Positions 53,896 through 63,259 of a DNA stretch of 64,000 bases are shown here, piece by piece. Every line of letters begins with the position of its first letter. The stretch's first letter is position 1. Under the pieces are notes generated by a model. It ran no database searches and had not been told where the DNA came from. It saw only the letters and a program-made list of their open reading frames with translations. The translations under genes and the position numbers were made by a program. The DNA comes from Nocardia vermiculata NBRC 100427. GTDB lineage: Bacteria; Actinomycetota; Actinomycetes; Mycobacteriales; Mycobacteriaceae. Location: the NCBI RefSeq assembly GCF_001613265.1, contig NZ_BDCA01000001.1, forward strand, positions 496,001 to 560,000, read 5' to 3'.

Positions 53896-54300
53896 TCACA
53901 CGCTGCGTGGCAGGCCCTCCGCGTACAACTGCGCGACGCGCGGTGCGTGAATAGTGCGCAGCATCAAGGTGGTCCAGCCGGTACGAATCGGGTCGATCCC
54001 GCCCCGATCGGCTTCCACCAGCACCCGTTCGGGACCCTGCAGCTCCATGGTGACGGCCGGATGTCCGAGCCATACATCCACCAATGCCTCGCGGTTACCC
54101 CAGATCACCAGCCGTCTGCTGCTCATGGCGATGGTTCCGCCGACAATATTTTCCCAGCTGGCCGAGCCGTAATGCAGTGGCGTTCGATGGTTGCGACTGG
54201 CCAGCGATCCGCTCACAGGGCCGAATACGACGATCCCTTCCGATTCCAGATCCGAACGCACTTGCGGCGGCAACTCTTTCGAGCCGAACGCCCGGGACAT
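53896..54300 (-). CDS. Hypothetical protein between recO and era
   Basis: A protein of about 134 residues with no recognisable domain: MSRAFGSKELPPQVRSDLES, VVFGPVSGSLASRNHRTPLH, a beta-rich middle (MSSRRLVIWGNREALVDVWL) and ending QLYAEGLPRS. The start is uncertain (ATG at 54300, GTG at 54309 or further out); none has a clear Shine-Dalgarno. In mycobacteria an amidase gene (Rv2363) occupies this position, so this is a lineage-specific gene. Confidence 0.65.
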   Translation of the reverse strand: MSRAFGSKELPPQVRSDLESEGIVVFGPVSGSLASRNHRTPLHYGSASWENIVGGTIAMSSRRLVIWGNREALVDVWLGHPAVTMELQGPERVLVEADRGGIDPIRTGWTTLMLRTIHAPRVAQLYAEGLPRSV

Positions 54301-54420
54301 CCACTTCACGCCAGGATCGTAGGCCCGACACGGTATGTGCGTGCGCACATAGTCGGCGTGCTCCTGCGGAAACGCCGGAAAAGCACATCACAATTCGACT
54401 ACGGGGCCGAGCGGGACGGA

Positions 54421-55344
54421 TCAGAAACCGAGTTTGCGCAGCTGTTTCGGATCGCGCTGCCAGTCCTTGGCCACCTTCACATGAAGGTGCAGATAGATCC
54501 GGGTGCCGAGAATATGTTCGATCTGCTTGCGCGCCGCCGTACCGACCTCCTTGAGCCGGGCGCCGCGCTTGCCGATGACGATCGCCTTCTGACTCGGCCG
54601 CTCCACATACAGCAGCGCATGCACATCGAGCATGTCCTCGTGCTCTTCGCGCGGCAGGATCTCCTCGATGACCACCGCCAGCGAATGCGGCAGCTCATCG
54701 CGCACCCCCTCCAGCGCGGCCTCGCGGATCAGCTCGGCCATGAGGGTTTCCTCTGGCTCGTCGGTGAGATCCCCGTCGGGATAGAACGCCGGGCCCTCGG
54801 GCATCTTCGCGGCGATCACATCGACGAGCACCTCGACCTGCTCGCCCTTGGCCGCCGACACCGGAACCACCTCGGCCTCGGGCCCCAGCAGCTGCGATAC
54901 CGCAAGCAACTGGGCCGCGATCTGTGGCTTGTCCACCTTGTCGATCTTGGTGACCACGCCGATCACCGTCGTCTTCGGCGCCATCTGCCGGACCTGCTGC
55001 ACGATCCAGCGGTCACCGGGGCCGATCTTCTCGTCGGCCGGAATGCACAGCGCGATCACATCGACCTCGGAATAGGTGTCACGCACCAGATCGTTGAGCC
55101 GCTGCCCCAGCAGAGTGCGCGGCCGATGCAAGCCGGGAGTGTCCACCAGGATCAGCTGAGCATGCTCGCGATGCACAATGCCACGGATGGTGTGCCGGGT
55201 CGTCTGCGGGCGCGAGGACGTGATGGCGATCTTCGAACCGACCATCGCATTGGTCAGCGTCGACTTCCCGGTATTCGGCCGGCCCACGAAGCACACGAAA
55301 CCGGAACGGAACTCGCCGGCGCCGGGCTGTTGTATCCCACTCAT
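54421..55344 (-). CDS. era: GTPase Era
   Basis: Essential GTPase for 30S ribosome maturation, binding 16S rRNA. The 307-residue protein has G1 GRPNTGKST (21-29), G3 DTPG (68-71), G4 TKID (132-135) and a C-terminal KH RNA-binding domain (RPSQKAIVIGKRGARLKEVG). The start shares bases with the stop of the cytidine-deaminase-like gene (TGATG). Orthologue of Rv2364c. Confidence 0.97.
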   Translation of the reverse strand: MSGIQQPGAGEFRSGFVCFVGRPNTGKSTLTNAMVGSKIAITSSRPQTTRHTIRGIVHREHAQLILVDTPGLHRPRTLLGQRLNDLVRDTYSEVDVIALCIPADEKIGPGDRWIVQQVRQMAPKTTVIGVVTKIDKVDKPQIAAQLLAVSQLLGPEAEVVPVSAAKGEQVEVLVDVIAAKMPEGPAFYPDGDLTDEPEETLMAELIREAALEGVRDELPHSLAVVIEEILPREEHEDMLDVHALLYVERPSQKAIVIGKRGARLKEVGTAARKQIEHILGTRIYLHLHVKVAKDWQRDPKQLRKLGF

Positions 55345-55694
55345 CAGGCGGCCTCCACCAACCGGAATTCTTGCCCCTTGCGATCGGTGAGGATCACCGT
55401 CGCCGACGCACTCACCTCGCGCACCGCGGCCACACCCGGATCGGAATCCACACCACCGACCAGCACCGCAGCCTCGAAACCCACAGCGCCACTGGAGATG
55501 GCAGCCGCGACCGCGGCCTGCAGCGCCGACAGCGACAAGGCGTTCAACTCGACCACACCGGCCGCATACGTGCGGCCGTCGGAATCGCGGATCGCCGCGC
55601 CCGCCGCGCCGCCGGTGCGGCCCATGGCCCCGCGCGCCAGCACCAGCAGCTTGCCGTCCTCGGCCTCCAGCTCGGCGGTATCACGTCCGGTCAT
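55344..55694 (-). CDS. Cytidine deaminase-like protein (Rv2365c homologue)
   Basis: A 116-residue small protein of the deaminase-like fold without the zinc-binding cysteines and catalytic Glu signature, as in Rv2365c: [40 protein letters not shown] and [23 protein letters not shown] at 55694 is preferred because GGAG lies six bases upstream; 55700 is an alternative. Overlaps the CNNM gene end by 14 nt and abuts era. Function unknown. Confidence 0.82.
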   Translation of the reverse strand: MTGRDTAELEAEDGKLLVLARGAMGRTGGAAGAAIRDSDGRTYAAGVVELNALSLSALQAAVAAAISSGAVGFEAAVLVGGVDSDPGVAAVREVSASATVILTDRKGQEFRLVEAA

Positions 55695-57027
55695 CACCAT
55701 CTCCGTTCTCGTCCTTCGAAGTCTCGCCCCGCGCCCGGCGCTCGCCGGCCGCCGCTTCCGGCTCCTCGTCCGGCGCGGCGATCCGATGTGCTACCACCGT
55801 GTGCACCCGCATCCGTCCGCGCGTGTCCGCGCCGCCCTCGGCCCGCAGGCGCAGCCCGTGCACATCGACCTCGGCTCCGGGTAGCGGCACCCGGCCCAGC
55901 ACGTGTGCGAGCAGACCGCCGACCGTGTCGACGTCCTCCTCCTCGATATCCAGGCCGAACAACTCGCCCAGGTCCTCGACCGGCAGCCGCGTCGACACCC
56001 GGTACCCGCCGTCGTCGAGTTCTTCGACCGGGGCGATCTCATCGGTGTCGTACTCGTCGGCGATCTCGCCGACGATCTCCTCGAGCACATCCTCGATAGT
56101 GACCAGGCCCGCGATACCGCCGTATTCGTCGACCAGCAGCGCCATATGGTTGCGGCGGCGCTGCATCTCGTCGAGCAGCGCGTCGAGCGGTTTGGAATCG
56201 GGAACGAACACCGCCGAGCGCATCGCCGTACGCACCTGCACCGCACGCCCACGATCGGAATACGGCACCAGATCCTTCAGGTACACCACACCGAGAACAT
56301 CGTCGACGTTCTCGCCGATCACCGGAATACGTGAGTGACCGGACCGCACCGCCAGCGACATCGCCTGCGCCACAGTCTTGTCGGCCTCGATCCACACCAT
56401 CTCGGTGCGCGGCACCATCACCGCGCGCGCCACGGTGTCGCCCAGCTCGAACACCGACTGGATCATCCGGCGCTCCTCGGAATCGACCACGCCGCTCTGC
56501 TGCGCCATATCAACCAGTTCGCGCAGTTCCACCTCGGAAGCGAAGGGACCGTTGCGAAATCCGCGCCCCGGGGTGATCGCGTTGCCGATCATGATCAGCA
56601 GCCGGCTCACCGGGCCCAGCAGCGTTCCGATCGCCTGCACCGGCAGCGCCGCGGCCAGCGAAATCGAATAGGCGTGCTGACGCCCCAGCGTGCGCGGTCC
56701 GACACCGATGACGACATAATCGACCACGACCATCACCACCGCGGTCACCGCCAGTGCCCAGCCCCAGCTCAACACCTCACTGAGCGCGGCCACCAGCAGC
56801 ACCGTCGCAGCGATCTCACAGGTCAGGCGCAACAGCACCATCAGGTTCACATACCGTGGCCGATCTGCCGCGAGCCGGACCAGCCGCCGCGCACCGGGGC
56901 GATCGGCGCGCACCAGATCCTCGACCCGAGCCGGCGAGACCGTCATCAACGCCGAATCGATGGCAGCGAAGACACCGCCGACCGGAACCAGCAATATCGC
57001 CAGCAGCAGCGGAATCAGAGGACTCAC
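55681..57027 (-). CDS. CNNM/CorC-type membrane protein with CBS domains
   Basis: A 448-residue protein with an N-terminal DUF21 membrane domain of about four helices (residues 1-165), two CBS domains (about 195-325; [29 protein letters not shown]-type region, [20 protein letters not shown]), a CorC/HlyC C-terminal domain and an acidic tail. Homologue of Rv2366c; CNNM proteins export magnesium or other divalent ions, though this is not shown here. GTG at 57027 overlaps the stop of the upstream repeat frame by GTGA, so expression is coupled. Confidence 0.9.
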   Translation of the reverse strand: MSPLIPLLLAILLVPVGGVFAAIDSALMTVSPARVEDLVRADRPGARRLVRLAADRPRYVNLMVLLRLTCEIAATVLLVAALSEVLSWGWALAVTAVVMVVVDYVVIGVGPRTLGRQHAYSISLAAALPVQAIGTLLGPVSRLLIMIGNAITPGRGFRNGPFASEVELRELVDMAQQSGVVDSEERRMIQSVFELGDTVARAVMVPRTEMVWIEADKTVAQAMSLAVRSGHSRIPVIGENVDDVLGVVYLKDLVPYSDRGRAVQVRTAMRSAVFVPDSKPLDALLDEMQRRRNHMALLVDEYGGIAGLVTIEDVLEEIVGEIADEYDTDEIAPVEELDDGGYRVSTRLPVEDLGELFGLDIEEEDVDTVGGLLAHVLGRVPLPGAEVDVHGLRLRAEGGADTRGRMRVHTVVAHRIAAPDEEPEAAAGERRARGETSKDENGDGDDRT

Positions 57028-57230
57028 GCTCCGCCCTCGAGGACAGCCGAAAGACCCCGCCTCCGCGCCTGACCGTTCATGCTGCGCACATCAACGGCAT
57101 GAACGGAGCGCTCCGTGGTAACGCTGCGCTGCCGCCTCCGCGCCTGACCGTTCATGCTGCGCACACCGACGGCATGAACGGAGCGCTCCGTGGTAACGCT
57201 GCGCTGCCGCCTCCGCGCCTGACCGTTCAT
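57024..57230 (-). CDS. Repeat-encoded 68-residue frame linking ybeY and the CNNM gene
   Basis: ATG at 57230 overlaps the ybeY stop as ATGA, and the TGA at 57024 overlaps the GTG start of the CNNM gene as GTGA, so the frame fits exactly into the gap with 4-nt overlaps at both ends. The product is highly basic, Arg/Val/Ser-rich, and built from 25-residue repeats (each starting [18 protein letters not shown]) with two complete copies plus part of a third. The DNA consists of tandem 75-bp units, a multiple of three. It may be a translated spacer or a genuine small protein; no known domain is recognised. Conservation elsewhere decides between these. Confidence 0.45.
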   Translation of the reverse strand: MNGQARRRQRSVTTERSVHAVGVRSMNGQARRRQRSVTTERSVHAVDVRSMNGQARRRGLSAVLEGGA

Positions 57231-57231
57231 G
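57058..57231. repeat. Tandem 75-bp repeat, 2.3 copies, with internal palindromes
   Basis: Copies begin at 57058, 57133 and 57208 (last truncated at 57231); the first two differ at only two or three positions. Each unit contains a 10-bp hairpin (CCGTTCATGC ... GCATGAACGG, 14-nt loop) and the palindrome GGAGCGCTCC. The unit length is 25 codons, so the repeat keeps one frame open across the gap between ybeY and the CNNM gene. Confidence 0.9.
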
Positions 57232-57781
57232 CCGGGTCCAGGGGGTCGCCTGGGGCGGTGAAGCCGGTCTTTCCCAGCAGGCGGCGGTCTCGTTCGGCTT
57301 GTTCGGCTCGGCGGGCGGCCTCGCGCAGGCTCTCGTACCATTCGGCGAGCAGGCGGTTCTGCAGGCCGAACATCACCTTCTCCTCTTCCGGCTCGGCATG
57401 GTCGTAGCCGAGCAGATGCAGCACACCGTGCACGGTGAGCAGCGCCAGTTCGTGGTCGAGGCTGTGGCCGGCCTTGGTGGCCTGGGCGGCGGCGAACTCC
57501 GGGCACAGCACGATATCGCCCAGCATCGACGGTCCCGGCTCCGCGCCGTCGGGACGGCCGCCGGGTTCCAGTTCGTCCATCGGGAACGACATCACGTCGG
57601 TCGGACCGGGCAGGTCCATCCACCGCATATGCAGGTCGGCCATGGTGTCGAGATCCACGAGCACCATCGACAGCTCGGCCGCGGGATGGACATCCATCTT
57701 CCCGATCGCGAACCGGGCGACGCTCACCAGATCCGGTTCGGCTACGTCCATGCCCGATTCGTTGGCGATCTCGATACTCAC
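57227..57781 (-). CDS. ybeY: Endoribonuclease YbeY
   Basis: Zinc-dependent endoribonuclease in 16S rRNA 3' maturation and ribosome quality control. The 184-residue protein has the H-x3-H-x5-H motif [11 protein letters not shown] (His118, His122, His128), with [10 protein letters not shown] upstream. GTG at 57781 is the start. Orthologue of Rv2367c. Its stop overlaps the ATG of the repeat frame as ATGA. Confidence 0.95.
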   Translation of the reverse strand: MSIEIANESGMDVAEPDLVSVARFAIGKMDVHPAAELSMVLVDLDTMADLHMRWMDLPGPTDVMSFPMDELEPGGRPDGAEPGPSMLGDIVLCPEFAAAQATKAGHSLDHELALLTVHGVLHLLGYDHAEPEEEKVMFGLQNRLLAEWYESLREAARRAEQAERDRRLLGKTGFTAPGDPLDPA

Positions 57782-57868
57782 CCCACAAGCCTAATGGCGG
57801 TGGTACGGACGGCAACGAGCGCCCGCGCACCCGCGTGCCGCACCCGGGTGCGGTATGTCATCGCCGAC

Positions 57869-58984
57869 TCAGCGGCGTGCGGCGCGGTCCGCCGCCCGCC
57901 GCTGTGCCCGGTTCCCGGGGAAATGACGGGGCACCTGGGGCAGGGCGTCGGACTCGTAGCGGTCGTAGGCATCCACGATCTCCGACACCAGCCGGTGGCG
58001 CACCACATCGCTGGAGGTGAGTTCGGAGAAGTGGATGTCGTCGATATCGGTGAGGATATCGCTGACCACCCGCAAACCGGACTTGGTACCGCCCGGCAGA
58101 TCCACCTGGGTCACATCGCCGGTGACCACGATCTTCGAGCCGAAACCGAGCCGGGTCAGGAACATCTTCATCTGCTGCGGCGTGGTGTTCTGCGCCTCGT
58201 CCAGAATGATGAACGAATCGTTGAGGCTGCGCCCGCGCATATACGCCAGCGGGGCGACCTCGATGACCCCCGAGGCCATCAGCTTCGGAATCGCCTCCGG
58301 GTCCATCATGTCGTGCAGCGCGTCGTAGAGCGGGCGCAGATACGGATCGATCTTCTCGTTCAGCGTGCCCGGAAGGAAACCGAGGCTCTCGCCCGCCTCC
58401 ACCGCCGGGCGCGTGAGGATGATGCGGCTGACCTGCTTGCTCTGCAGCGCCTGCACCGCCTTCGCGACCGCCAGATAGGTCTTGCCGGTACCCGCGGGGC
58501 CGATTCCGAAAACGATGGTGTGCTCGTCGATGGCGTCGACATAGCGCTTCTGATTCAGGGTCTTGGGACGGATGGTCTTACCACGCCGGGCGATGATGTC
58601 CAGGCTCAATACCTCGGCCGGTGACTCCGAGGATCCCTCGGTGAGCATGGCCACCGTGTGCCGCACCGCCTCCGGCGTGACCATCCGGTTGTGCGCGGTC
58701 AGCGTCACCAGCTGCTCGACCACGCGCTCGGCCAGCGCTACGTCGGCGGCCTTACCGGTGAGGGTGACCGAATTTCCGCGGACGTGGATGTCGGCGTCGA
58801 GCAGACCTTCGAGTTCACGCAGGTTCGCGTCGGCGGAACCGAGGAAGCCGAAGACGGATTCCGGGGCGAGCTCGATGCTGGAACGCACCGTGCGAGCCGC
58901 GGGCCCCGAGCCGTTGCCGCCGGCTCCGATGCCACTGCCGGCCGTGGGGGTTGTCGGGTCGCCGATATCACCTGTTGTTCGCAA
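57869..58984 (-). CDS. phoH: PhoH family ATPase
   Basis: A 371-residue ATPase of the PhoH family (Rv2368c orthologue), linked to RNA processing through its neighbour YbeY. P-loop GPAGTGKT at 162-169 and Walker B FIILDEAQN at 258-266. The start is uncertain: TTG at 58984 is the first possible codon after an in-frame stop just upstream, and a GTG at 58888 is an internal alternative. Neither has a clear Shine-Dalgarno. It ends 87 nt before ybeY begins. Confidence 0.93.
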   Translation of the reverse strand: MRTTGDIGDPTTPTAGSGIGAGGNGSGPAARTVRSSIELAPESVFGFLGSADANLRELEGLLDADIHVRGNSVTLTGKAADVALAERVVEQLVTLTAHNRMVTPEAVRHTVAMLTEGSSESPAEVLSLDIIARRGKTIRPKTLNQKRYVDAIDEHTIVFGIGPAGTGKTYLAVAKAVQALQSKQVSRIILTRPAVEAGESLGFLPGTLNEKIDPYLRPLYDALHDMMDPEAIPKLMASGVIEVAPLAYMRGRSLNDSFIILDEAQNTTPQQMKMFLTRLGFGSKIVVTGDVTQVDLPGGTKSGLRVVSDILTDIDDIHFSELTSSDVVRHRLVSEIVDAYDRYESDALPQVPRHFPGNRAQRRAADRAARR

Positions 58985-59088
58985 AAGGAGCTATGGCCTG
59001 CTTTCCGGTCTCGAGAGTGTGCTCTGCTGTGTACAAAGTCTATCGCGCGGCACCGACAGCGCCCACCGATTTCGCTCCGGGCCCCTGC

Positions 59089-59985
59089 TCAGCGACCCGA
59101 CCGCCGGGCCCACTCCACCGCGAAGTCACGGAAGGTGCGCACTGCCTCCCCCGGCACCACATCCGCCGACCAGATCAGGCCCACCGCGCGGGCCGCACCG
59201 GGGTCCGACAGCGGGACCAGCGCGGGCCCGGGCTGCGGCCCGCGCACCGCAGGCTCCTCCCACGGCAGCAACGCCACCCCCAGGCCCGCCGCGACCAGGC
59301 CCGAGACGGTCACCAGATCGCTCGATTCCATGACGATGCGAGGACGGAAATCGGCTGCGGCACAGAGTTCGTCGAGTATCCGACGCATACCGAAACCCGT
59401 CGGCATCGCAATGAATCCGGCCTCCGCGGCATCGGCCAGCCGGATCTGCCGCCGGCCCGCCAACCGGTGATCGACCGGCACCCCCAACGCGAGGCGCTGC
59501 CGGAACAACGTCCGCCAGCCCAGCCCGGGCAGCACCGGCCGTGGCGAGGTGAGGCCCAGATCGGCGGTTCCGTCGAGTACCTCGGCGGCCACCACATTGG
59601 CGGGTCCCTGATCGAGCCGGAACGTGATCCGCCCCGATACCCGATGGAATCCGGCGATCAGTTCCGGAACCACGCGCCCGCCGAAGGAGTGTACGAATGC
59701 CAGCCGCACCACACCCCGGGCCGGATTCTCCAGCTCCGCCAGCGCGCGGGTCGCGGCATCCAGCTCGGCCTGGGCGCGGCGCGCATGTTCGTAGAAGATA
59801 CGCCCGGATTCGTTGAGCGTCAGCCGCTTTCCGTGCCGATCGAACAGCCGGGTGCCGAGTCGTTGTTCGAGCCGGGCAAGCATCCGCGACAGCGTCGGCT
59901 GGGCCAGATGCAGCCGGTCCGCCGCCGCACCGACCCGCTCGAGCTCGGCCAGTGTCAGAAACCAGTGCAAATCGTCACTCGCCAA
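59089..59985 (-). CDS. LysR family transcriptional regulator
   Basis: A 298-residue LysR regulator: HTH at residues about 3-60 (LHWFLTLAELERVGAAADRL, LAQPTLSRMLARLEQRLGTR) and a C-terminal effector-binding domain. TTG at 59985 is the start, because GGGAGG lies seven bases upstream and gives normal length. Divergent from the MFS gene with a LysR-type box between, so it probably controls the transporter. Inserted between phoH and rsmE relative to mycobacteria. Confidence 0.87.
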   Translation of the reverse strand: MASDDLHWFLTLAELERVGAAADRLHLAQPTLSRMLARLEQRLGTRLFDRHGKRLTLNESGRIFYEHARRAQAELDAATRALAELENPARGVVRLAFVHSFGGRVVPELIAGFHRVSGRITFRLDQGPANVVAAEVLDGTADLGLTSPRPVLPGLGWRTLFRQRLALGVPVDHRLAGRRQIRLADAAEAGFIAMPTGFGMRRILDELCAAADFRPRIVMESSDLVTVSGLVAAGLGVALLPWEEPAVRGPQPGPALVPLSDPGAARAVGLIWSADVVPGEAVRTFRDFAVEWARRSGR

Positions 59986-60014
59986 CGGCAACCTCCCCAC
60001 ACTCAGCTCGGCTA

Positions 60015-60029
60015 ATGCAATTTGGGCAT
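60015..60029. promoter_or_regulatory. LysR-type binding box (T-N11-A)
   Basis: ATGC-N7-GCAT is a 15-base dyad containing the T-N11-A core of LysR sites, midway between the divergent LysR start (59985) and the MFS gene (60088). It fits joint control of both genes. Confidence 0.55.
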
Positions 60030-60087
60030 CAACTATAAGATCATTATGCATTTCCTTTCCTAGCAGCGGCGGACCACTGTGGACATC

Positions 60088-61308
60088 ATGAGCACCGCCG
60101 TGACCACCGCGCCCGCCACGTCGACCGTCGACTCGCGGCGCGAGCGGCGCATCACACTGGCCCTGTTCGCGGCCGGGCTCACCACCTTCGGTTCCATGTA
60201 CAGCGCCCAGGCCCTGCTCCCGAGCCTGTCGGCCGCCTTCGACGCCACACCCGCACAGGCCGCCCTCGCGGTCTCACTCACCACGGGCATGCTGGCGGTG
60301 GCGATCGTCCCGGTGAGCGTGCTGTCGGGCCGCTTCGGCCGGACCCGGGTGATGGTCGTATCCGCGGTGGTGACCAGCATCATCGGATTGTTGCTGCCGT
60401 TCAGCCCGAATCTCGAGGTGCTGCTGATCGGGCGGGCGATCGAGGGAATCGCGGTGGCCGGCGTCCCCGCGGTGGCGATGGCCTATCTGGCCGAGGAGAT
60501 CGGTTCGGCCGGATTGGGCGCCGCGATGGGCGTGTACGTTTCCGGCACCACCATCGGCGGACTCGCGGGCCGGTTGATCCCGGCCTTCACCCTCGATTTC
60601 GCGACCTGGCGGTGGGGTGCGGGGATATTCGCTGTCGGCGCCGCCGCATGCACGCTGTGGTTCGTGCGGATGCTGCCGCCGTCGCGGAACTTCGTCCCGC
60701 AACCGCTGGGCGTGCGTGCGCTGGCCCGCGACCTCGCCGACCAACTGCGCAACCGCTCGCTCCTACCGCTGTTCGGGCTGGCTTTCCTGTTGATGGGCGG
60801 GTTCGTGTCGGTCTACAACTTCCTCGGCTACCGGCTCGTCCACGCACCGTTCGAGTTGTCCGCCGCCACCGCGGGGGCTGTATTCCTGATGTATCTGTCG
60901 GGCACCGTGTCCTCCACCGTCGCCGGCCGCCTGGCCGACCGGCTGGGCCGGTTACCCGTGGTGGCGACCTCCGTGGTGACCATGGGCGCCGGGCTCGCGC
61001 TCACCATCCCCGACAACCTGGTGATCCTGCTGATCGGACTGCTGCTGTTCACCGCGGGATTCTTCGGAGTGCATTCGGTGGCCAGCGCCTGGGTCGGCGC
61101 CACCGCGCAGGGCAATCGGGCCGCCGCGTCCTCGCTGTACCTGTTCGCCTATTACCTGGGCAGTTCCATCGTCGGCGCGCTGGCGGGGCTGGCCTACAGC
61201 TGGCACGGCTGGGTGGGTGTGGTGGCCTACGTGGGCGTCCTCGTTGCCGTCGCGGCCGCCCTGACGGTGCGACTCGGCGTCATGCGGTCCGTTCCGTCAC
61301 CACCGTGA
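60088..61308 (+). CDS. MFS transporter, YnfM/Bcr-like drug or metabolite exporter
   Basis: A 406-residue 12-helix major facilitator with the motif-A-like loop SGRFGRTRV and motif [11 protein letters not shown]; overall similar to YnfM-type inner membrane transporters. ATG at 60088 is used; a GTG nine bases earlier is an alternative. Divergent from the LysR gene. The last 12 bases overlap convergently with rsmE. Substrate unknown. Confidence 0.87.
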   Translation: MSTAVTTAPATSTVDSRRERRITLALFAAGLTTFGSMYSAQALLPSLSAAFDATPAQAALAVSLTTGMLAVAIVPVSVLSGRFGRTRVMVVSAVVTSIIGLLLPFSPNLEVLLIGRAIEGIAVAGVPAVAMAYLAEEIGSAGLGAAMGVYVSGTTIGGLAGRLIPAFTLDFATWRWGAGIFAVGAAACTLWFVRMLPPSRNFVPQPLGVRALARDLADQLRNRSLLPLFGLAFLLMGGFVSVYNFLGYRLVHAPFELSAATAGAVFLMYLSGTVSSTVAGRLADRLGRLPVVATSVVTMGAGLALTIPDNLVILLIGLLLFTAGFFGVHSVASAWVGATAQGNRAAASSLYLFAYYLGSSIVGALAGLAYSWHGWVGVVAYVGVLVAVAAALTVRLGVMRSVPSPP

Positions 61309-62037
61309 GGTGAGGGGCCCCAGCGCTCCCAGCGCGACAGCCGCCGCGGTCGAGGTGCGCAGCACGGTGGGTCCCAGCAGCGCGACGTCCGCACCCGCCT
61401 CGGTGAGCGCGGCCAGCTCCGAATCGTCCAGCCCCCCTTCGGGGCCCACCACCAGCACAATCGGCGCGGAGGCGGGGAACGGGAGGTCGGCGAACCGCCC
61501 CGTGGCCGATTCGTGCAGTGCGATGACCAGACCACCGGCAGCGACGGTATCGCGAACCAGTTCCAGCACATCGACGGTGCTGGACAGCTCGGTCACCTCG
61601 GGGATGTAGGCGCGCCGGGACTGCCGTGCCGCCGCGCGGGCAGCCGCACGCCACTTGTCGACGCCCTTGCGCGCCTTGGCCTCCCAGTTCGCGACACAAC
61701 GGGATGCCTGCCACGGCACGATCGTGTCCGCGCCTGCCTCGGTCATCAGCTCGACCGCGAGCTCGGAGCGGTCCGATTTCGGCAATGCCTGTACCACCGT
61801 CACCGGGGGATGCACCGGTGCGGTGACGGCACGATCGAGGACCTTCAGCTCCAGCCGATCCCGACCGGTGGCAACGACTTCGGAGGTGGCGAGCAGGCCG
61901 GCACCGTCGGACAGCGTGATCTGCTCGCCGACCCGAATCCGCCGCACGGTGGCTGCATGACGCCCTTCGGCTCCGTCGAGTACCGCGACCGCACCGGCAG
62001 GCGGTATCTCCTCGAGGTAGAAAACCGTTGCTGCCAC
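61297..62037 (-). CDS. rsmE: 16S rRNA (uracil-N3)-methyltransferase RsmE
   Basis: Methylates U1498 of 16S rRNA. The 246-residue SPOUT-fold protein has the signature [15 protein letters not shown], with [11 protein letters not shown] and [15 protein letters not shown] in the middle. GTG start at 62037, 15 nt after dnaJ stops, same strand. Orthologue of Rv2372c. Confidence 0.94.
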   Translation of the reverse strand: MAATVFYLEEIPPAGAVAVLDGAEGRHAATVRRIRVGEQITLSDGAGLLATSEVVATGRDRLELKVLDRAVTAPVHPPVTVVQALPKSDRSELAVELMTEAGADTIVPWQASRCVANWEAKARKGVDKWRAAARAAARQSRRAYIPEVTELSSTVDVLELVRDTVAAGGLVIALHESATGRFADLPFPASAPIVLVVGPEGGLDDSELAALTEAGADVALLGPTVLRTSTAAAVALGALGPLTSRW

Positions 62038-62052
62038 AGCGCTACGATCCGG

Positions 62053-63207
62053 TCAGCGACCGCTGAACGAGGCCCGCAACCGGGCGAACAGTCCACTGTT
62101 GTGCTCGGATTGCGCCGACAGCACCTCGGTGTGCTCGTTACCGCGCGTCGACTGATACTTGCGCAGCAGATCGGCCTGCTTACCGTCCAGCTTCGACGGG
62201 ACCACGATATCCAGATGCGCCACCAGATCACCGCGCGAACTGGAGCGCAGCTTCGGCATCCCGTGTGCACGCAGCACCGAGACCTCGCCGGGCTGGGTGC
62301 CGGCCGGAATGCTCAGCTCGGTCGGGCCGTCGAGAATAGTGTCGATGACGACCGTGGTACCGAGTGCGGCATCGACCATCGGGACCCGGATCGTGCAGTG
62401 CAGATCGTCACCGTCGCGGACGAAGGTGTCGTGCGGCTGTTCGACGATCTCGACGTACAGGTCACCGGCCGGACCGCCACCGGGACCGATCTCCCCCTGG
62501 GCGGCCAGCCGCACCCGCATACCGCCCGCCACACCGGCCGGAATCGGAGCGGCGATCTCACGGCGGGACCGCACCCGGCCGTCGCCACCACATTTGCGGC
62601 ACGGATCGGGGATCGTCTCACCGGCACCGCGACAGGTCGGGCACGGCCGCGAGGTCATCACCTGACCGAGGAACGACCGCTGCACTGTCTGTACCTCACC
62701 GGCACCACCACAGGTCTCACAGCGCACCGGCTTGGATTTGCCGTTGGTGCCCGCGCCCTGACACAGGTCGCACAGCACCGCGGTGTCGACGGTGAGATGT
62801 TTGGTCACGCCCACGGCACATTCGGCCAGGGAAAGCCGGGTGCGCAGCAGCGAATCCGCGCCCGGCTGCACCCGTCCGCGTGGCTTGCGCGCGCCGCCAC
62901 CGCCGCCGTTCATGCCGCCGAAGAAGGCCTCGAACACATCGCCCAGACCACCGAAACCGGCACCGGAGAATCCGCCGCCGGCACCGGCCGACTCCATGGG
63001 GTCGCCGCCCATGTCGACGATGCGTCGCTTCTCGGCGTCGGTGAGCACCTCGTAGGCGGTGGACACCTCGCGGAACCGCTCCTGTGCCTCCTGATCGGGG
63101 TTGACGTCGGGGTGCAGTTCCCGGGCCAATTTCCGGTAGGCGCGTTTGATCTCCTGGTCGGAGGCGTTACGCCCGACGCCGAGGATTCCGTAGTAGTCCC
63201 GTGCCAC
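62053..63207 (-). CDS. dnaJ: Chaperone protein DnaJ (DnaJ2)
   Basis: Co-chaperone stimulating DnaK. The 384-residue protein has an N-terminal J domain (HPD at 32-34), a Gly/Phe-rich linker at about 75-110, four C-x-x-C-x-G-x-G zinc repeats ([32 protein letters not shown]) and C-terminal substrate-binding domains. GTG at 63207 follows. Orthologue of Rv2373c; lies between hrcA and rsmE. Confidence 0.97.
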   Translation of the reverse strand: MARDYYGILGVGRNASDQEIKRAYRKLARELHPDVNPDQEAQERFREVSTAYEVLTDAEKRRIVDMGGDPMESAGAGGGFSGAGFGGLGDVFEAFFGGMNGGGGGARKPRGRVQPGADSLLRTRLSLAECAVGVTKHLTVDTAVLCDLCQGAGTNGKSKPVRCETCGGAGEVQTVQRSFLGQVMTSRPCPTCRGAGETIPDPCRKCGGDGRVRSRREIAAPIPAGVAGGMRVRLAAQGEIGPGGGPAGDLYVEIVEQPHDTFVRDGDDLHCTIRVPMVDAALGTTVVIDTILDGPTELSIPAGTQPGEVSVLRAHGMPKLRSSSRGDLVAHLDIVVPSKLDGKQADLLRKYQSTRGNEHTEVLSAQSEHNSGLFARLRASFSGR

Positions 63208-63259
63208 TTGAGTCTCTAGTCCTGTTCCGAATGTTTTGGTTCAGCATTGCCGTGCGTGC

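Noticed and set aside
57058..57231. CRISPR-like tandem repeats
   Set aside because: Units are contiguous with no unique spacers, have only 2.3 copies, and no cas gene is nearby.
57231..57830. Extending the repeat frame upstream through ybeY
   Set aside because: The upstream portion is antiphase to ybeY, whose H-x3-H-x5-H motif and length are correct; the repeat frame is better started at 57230.
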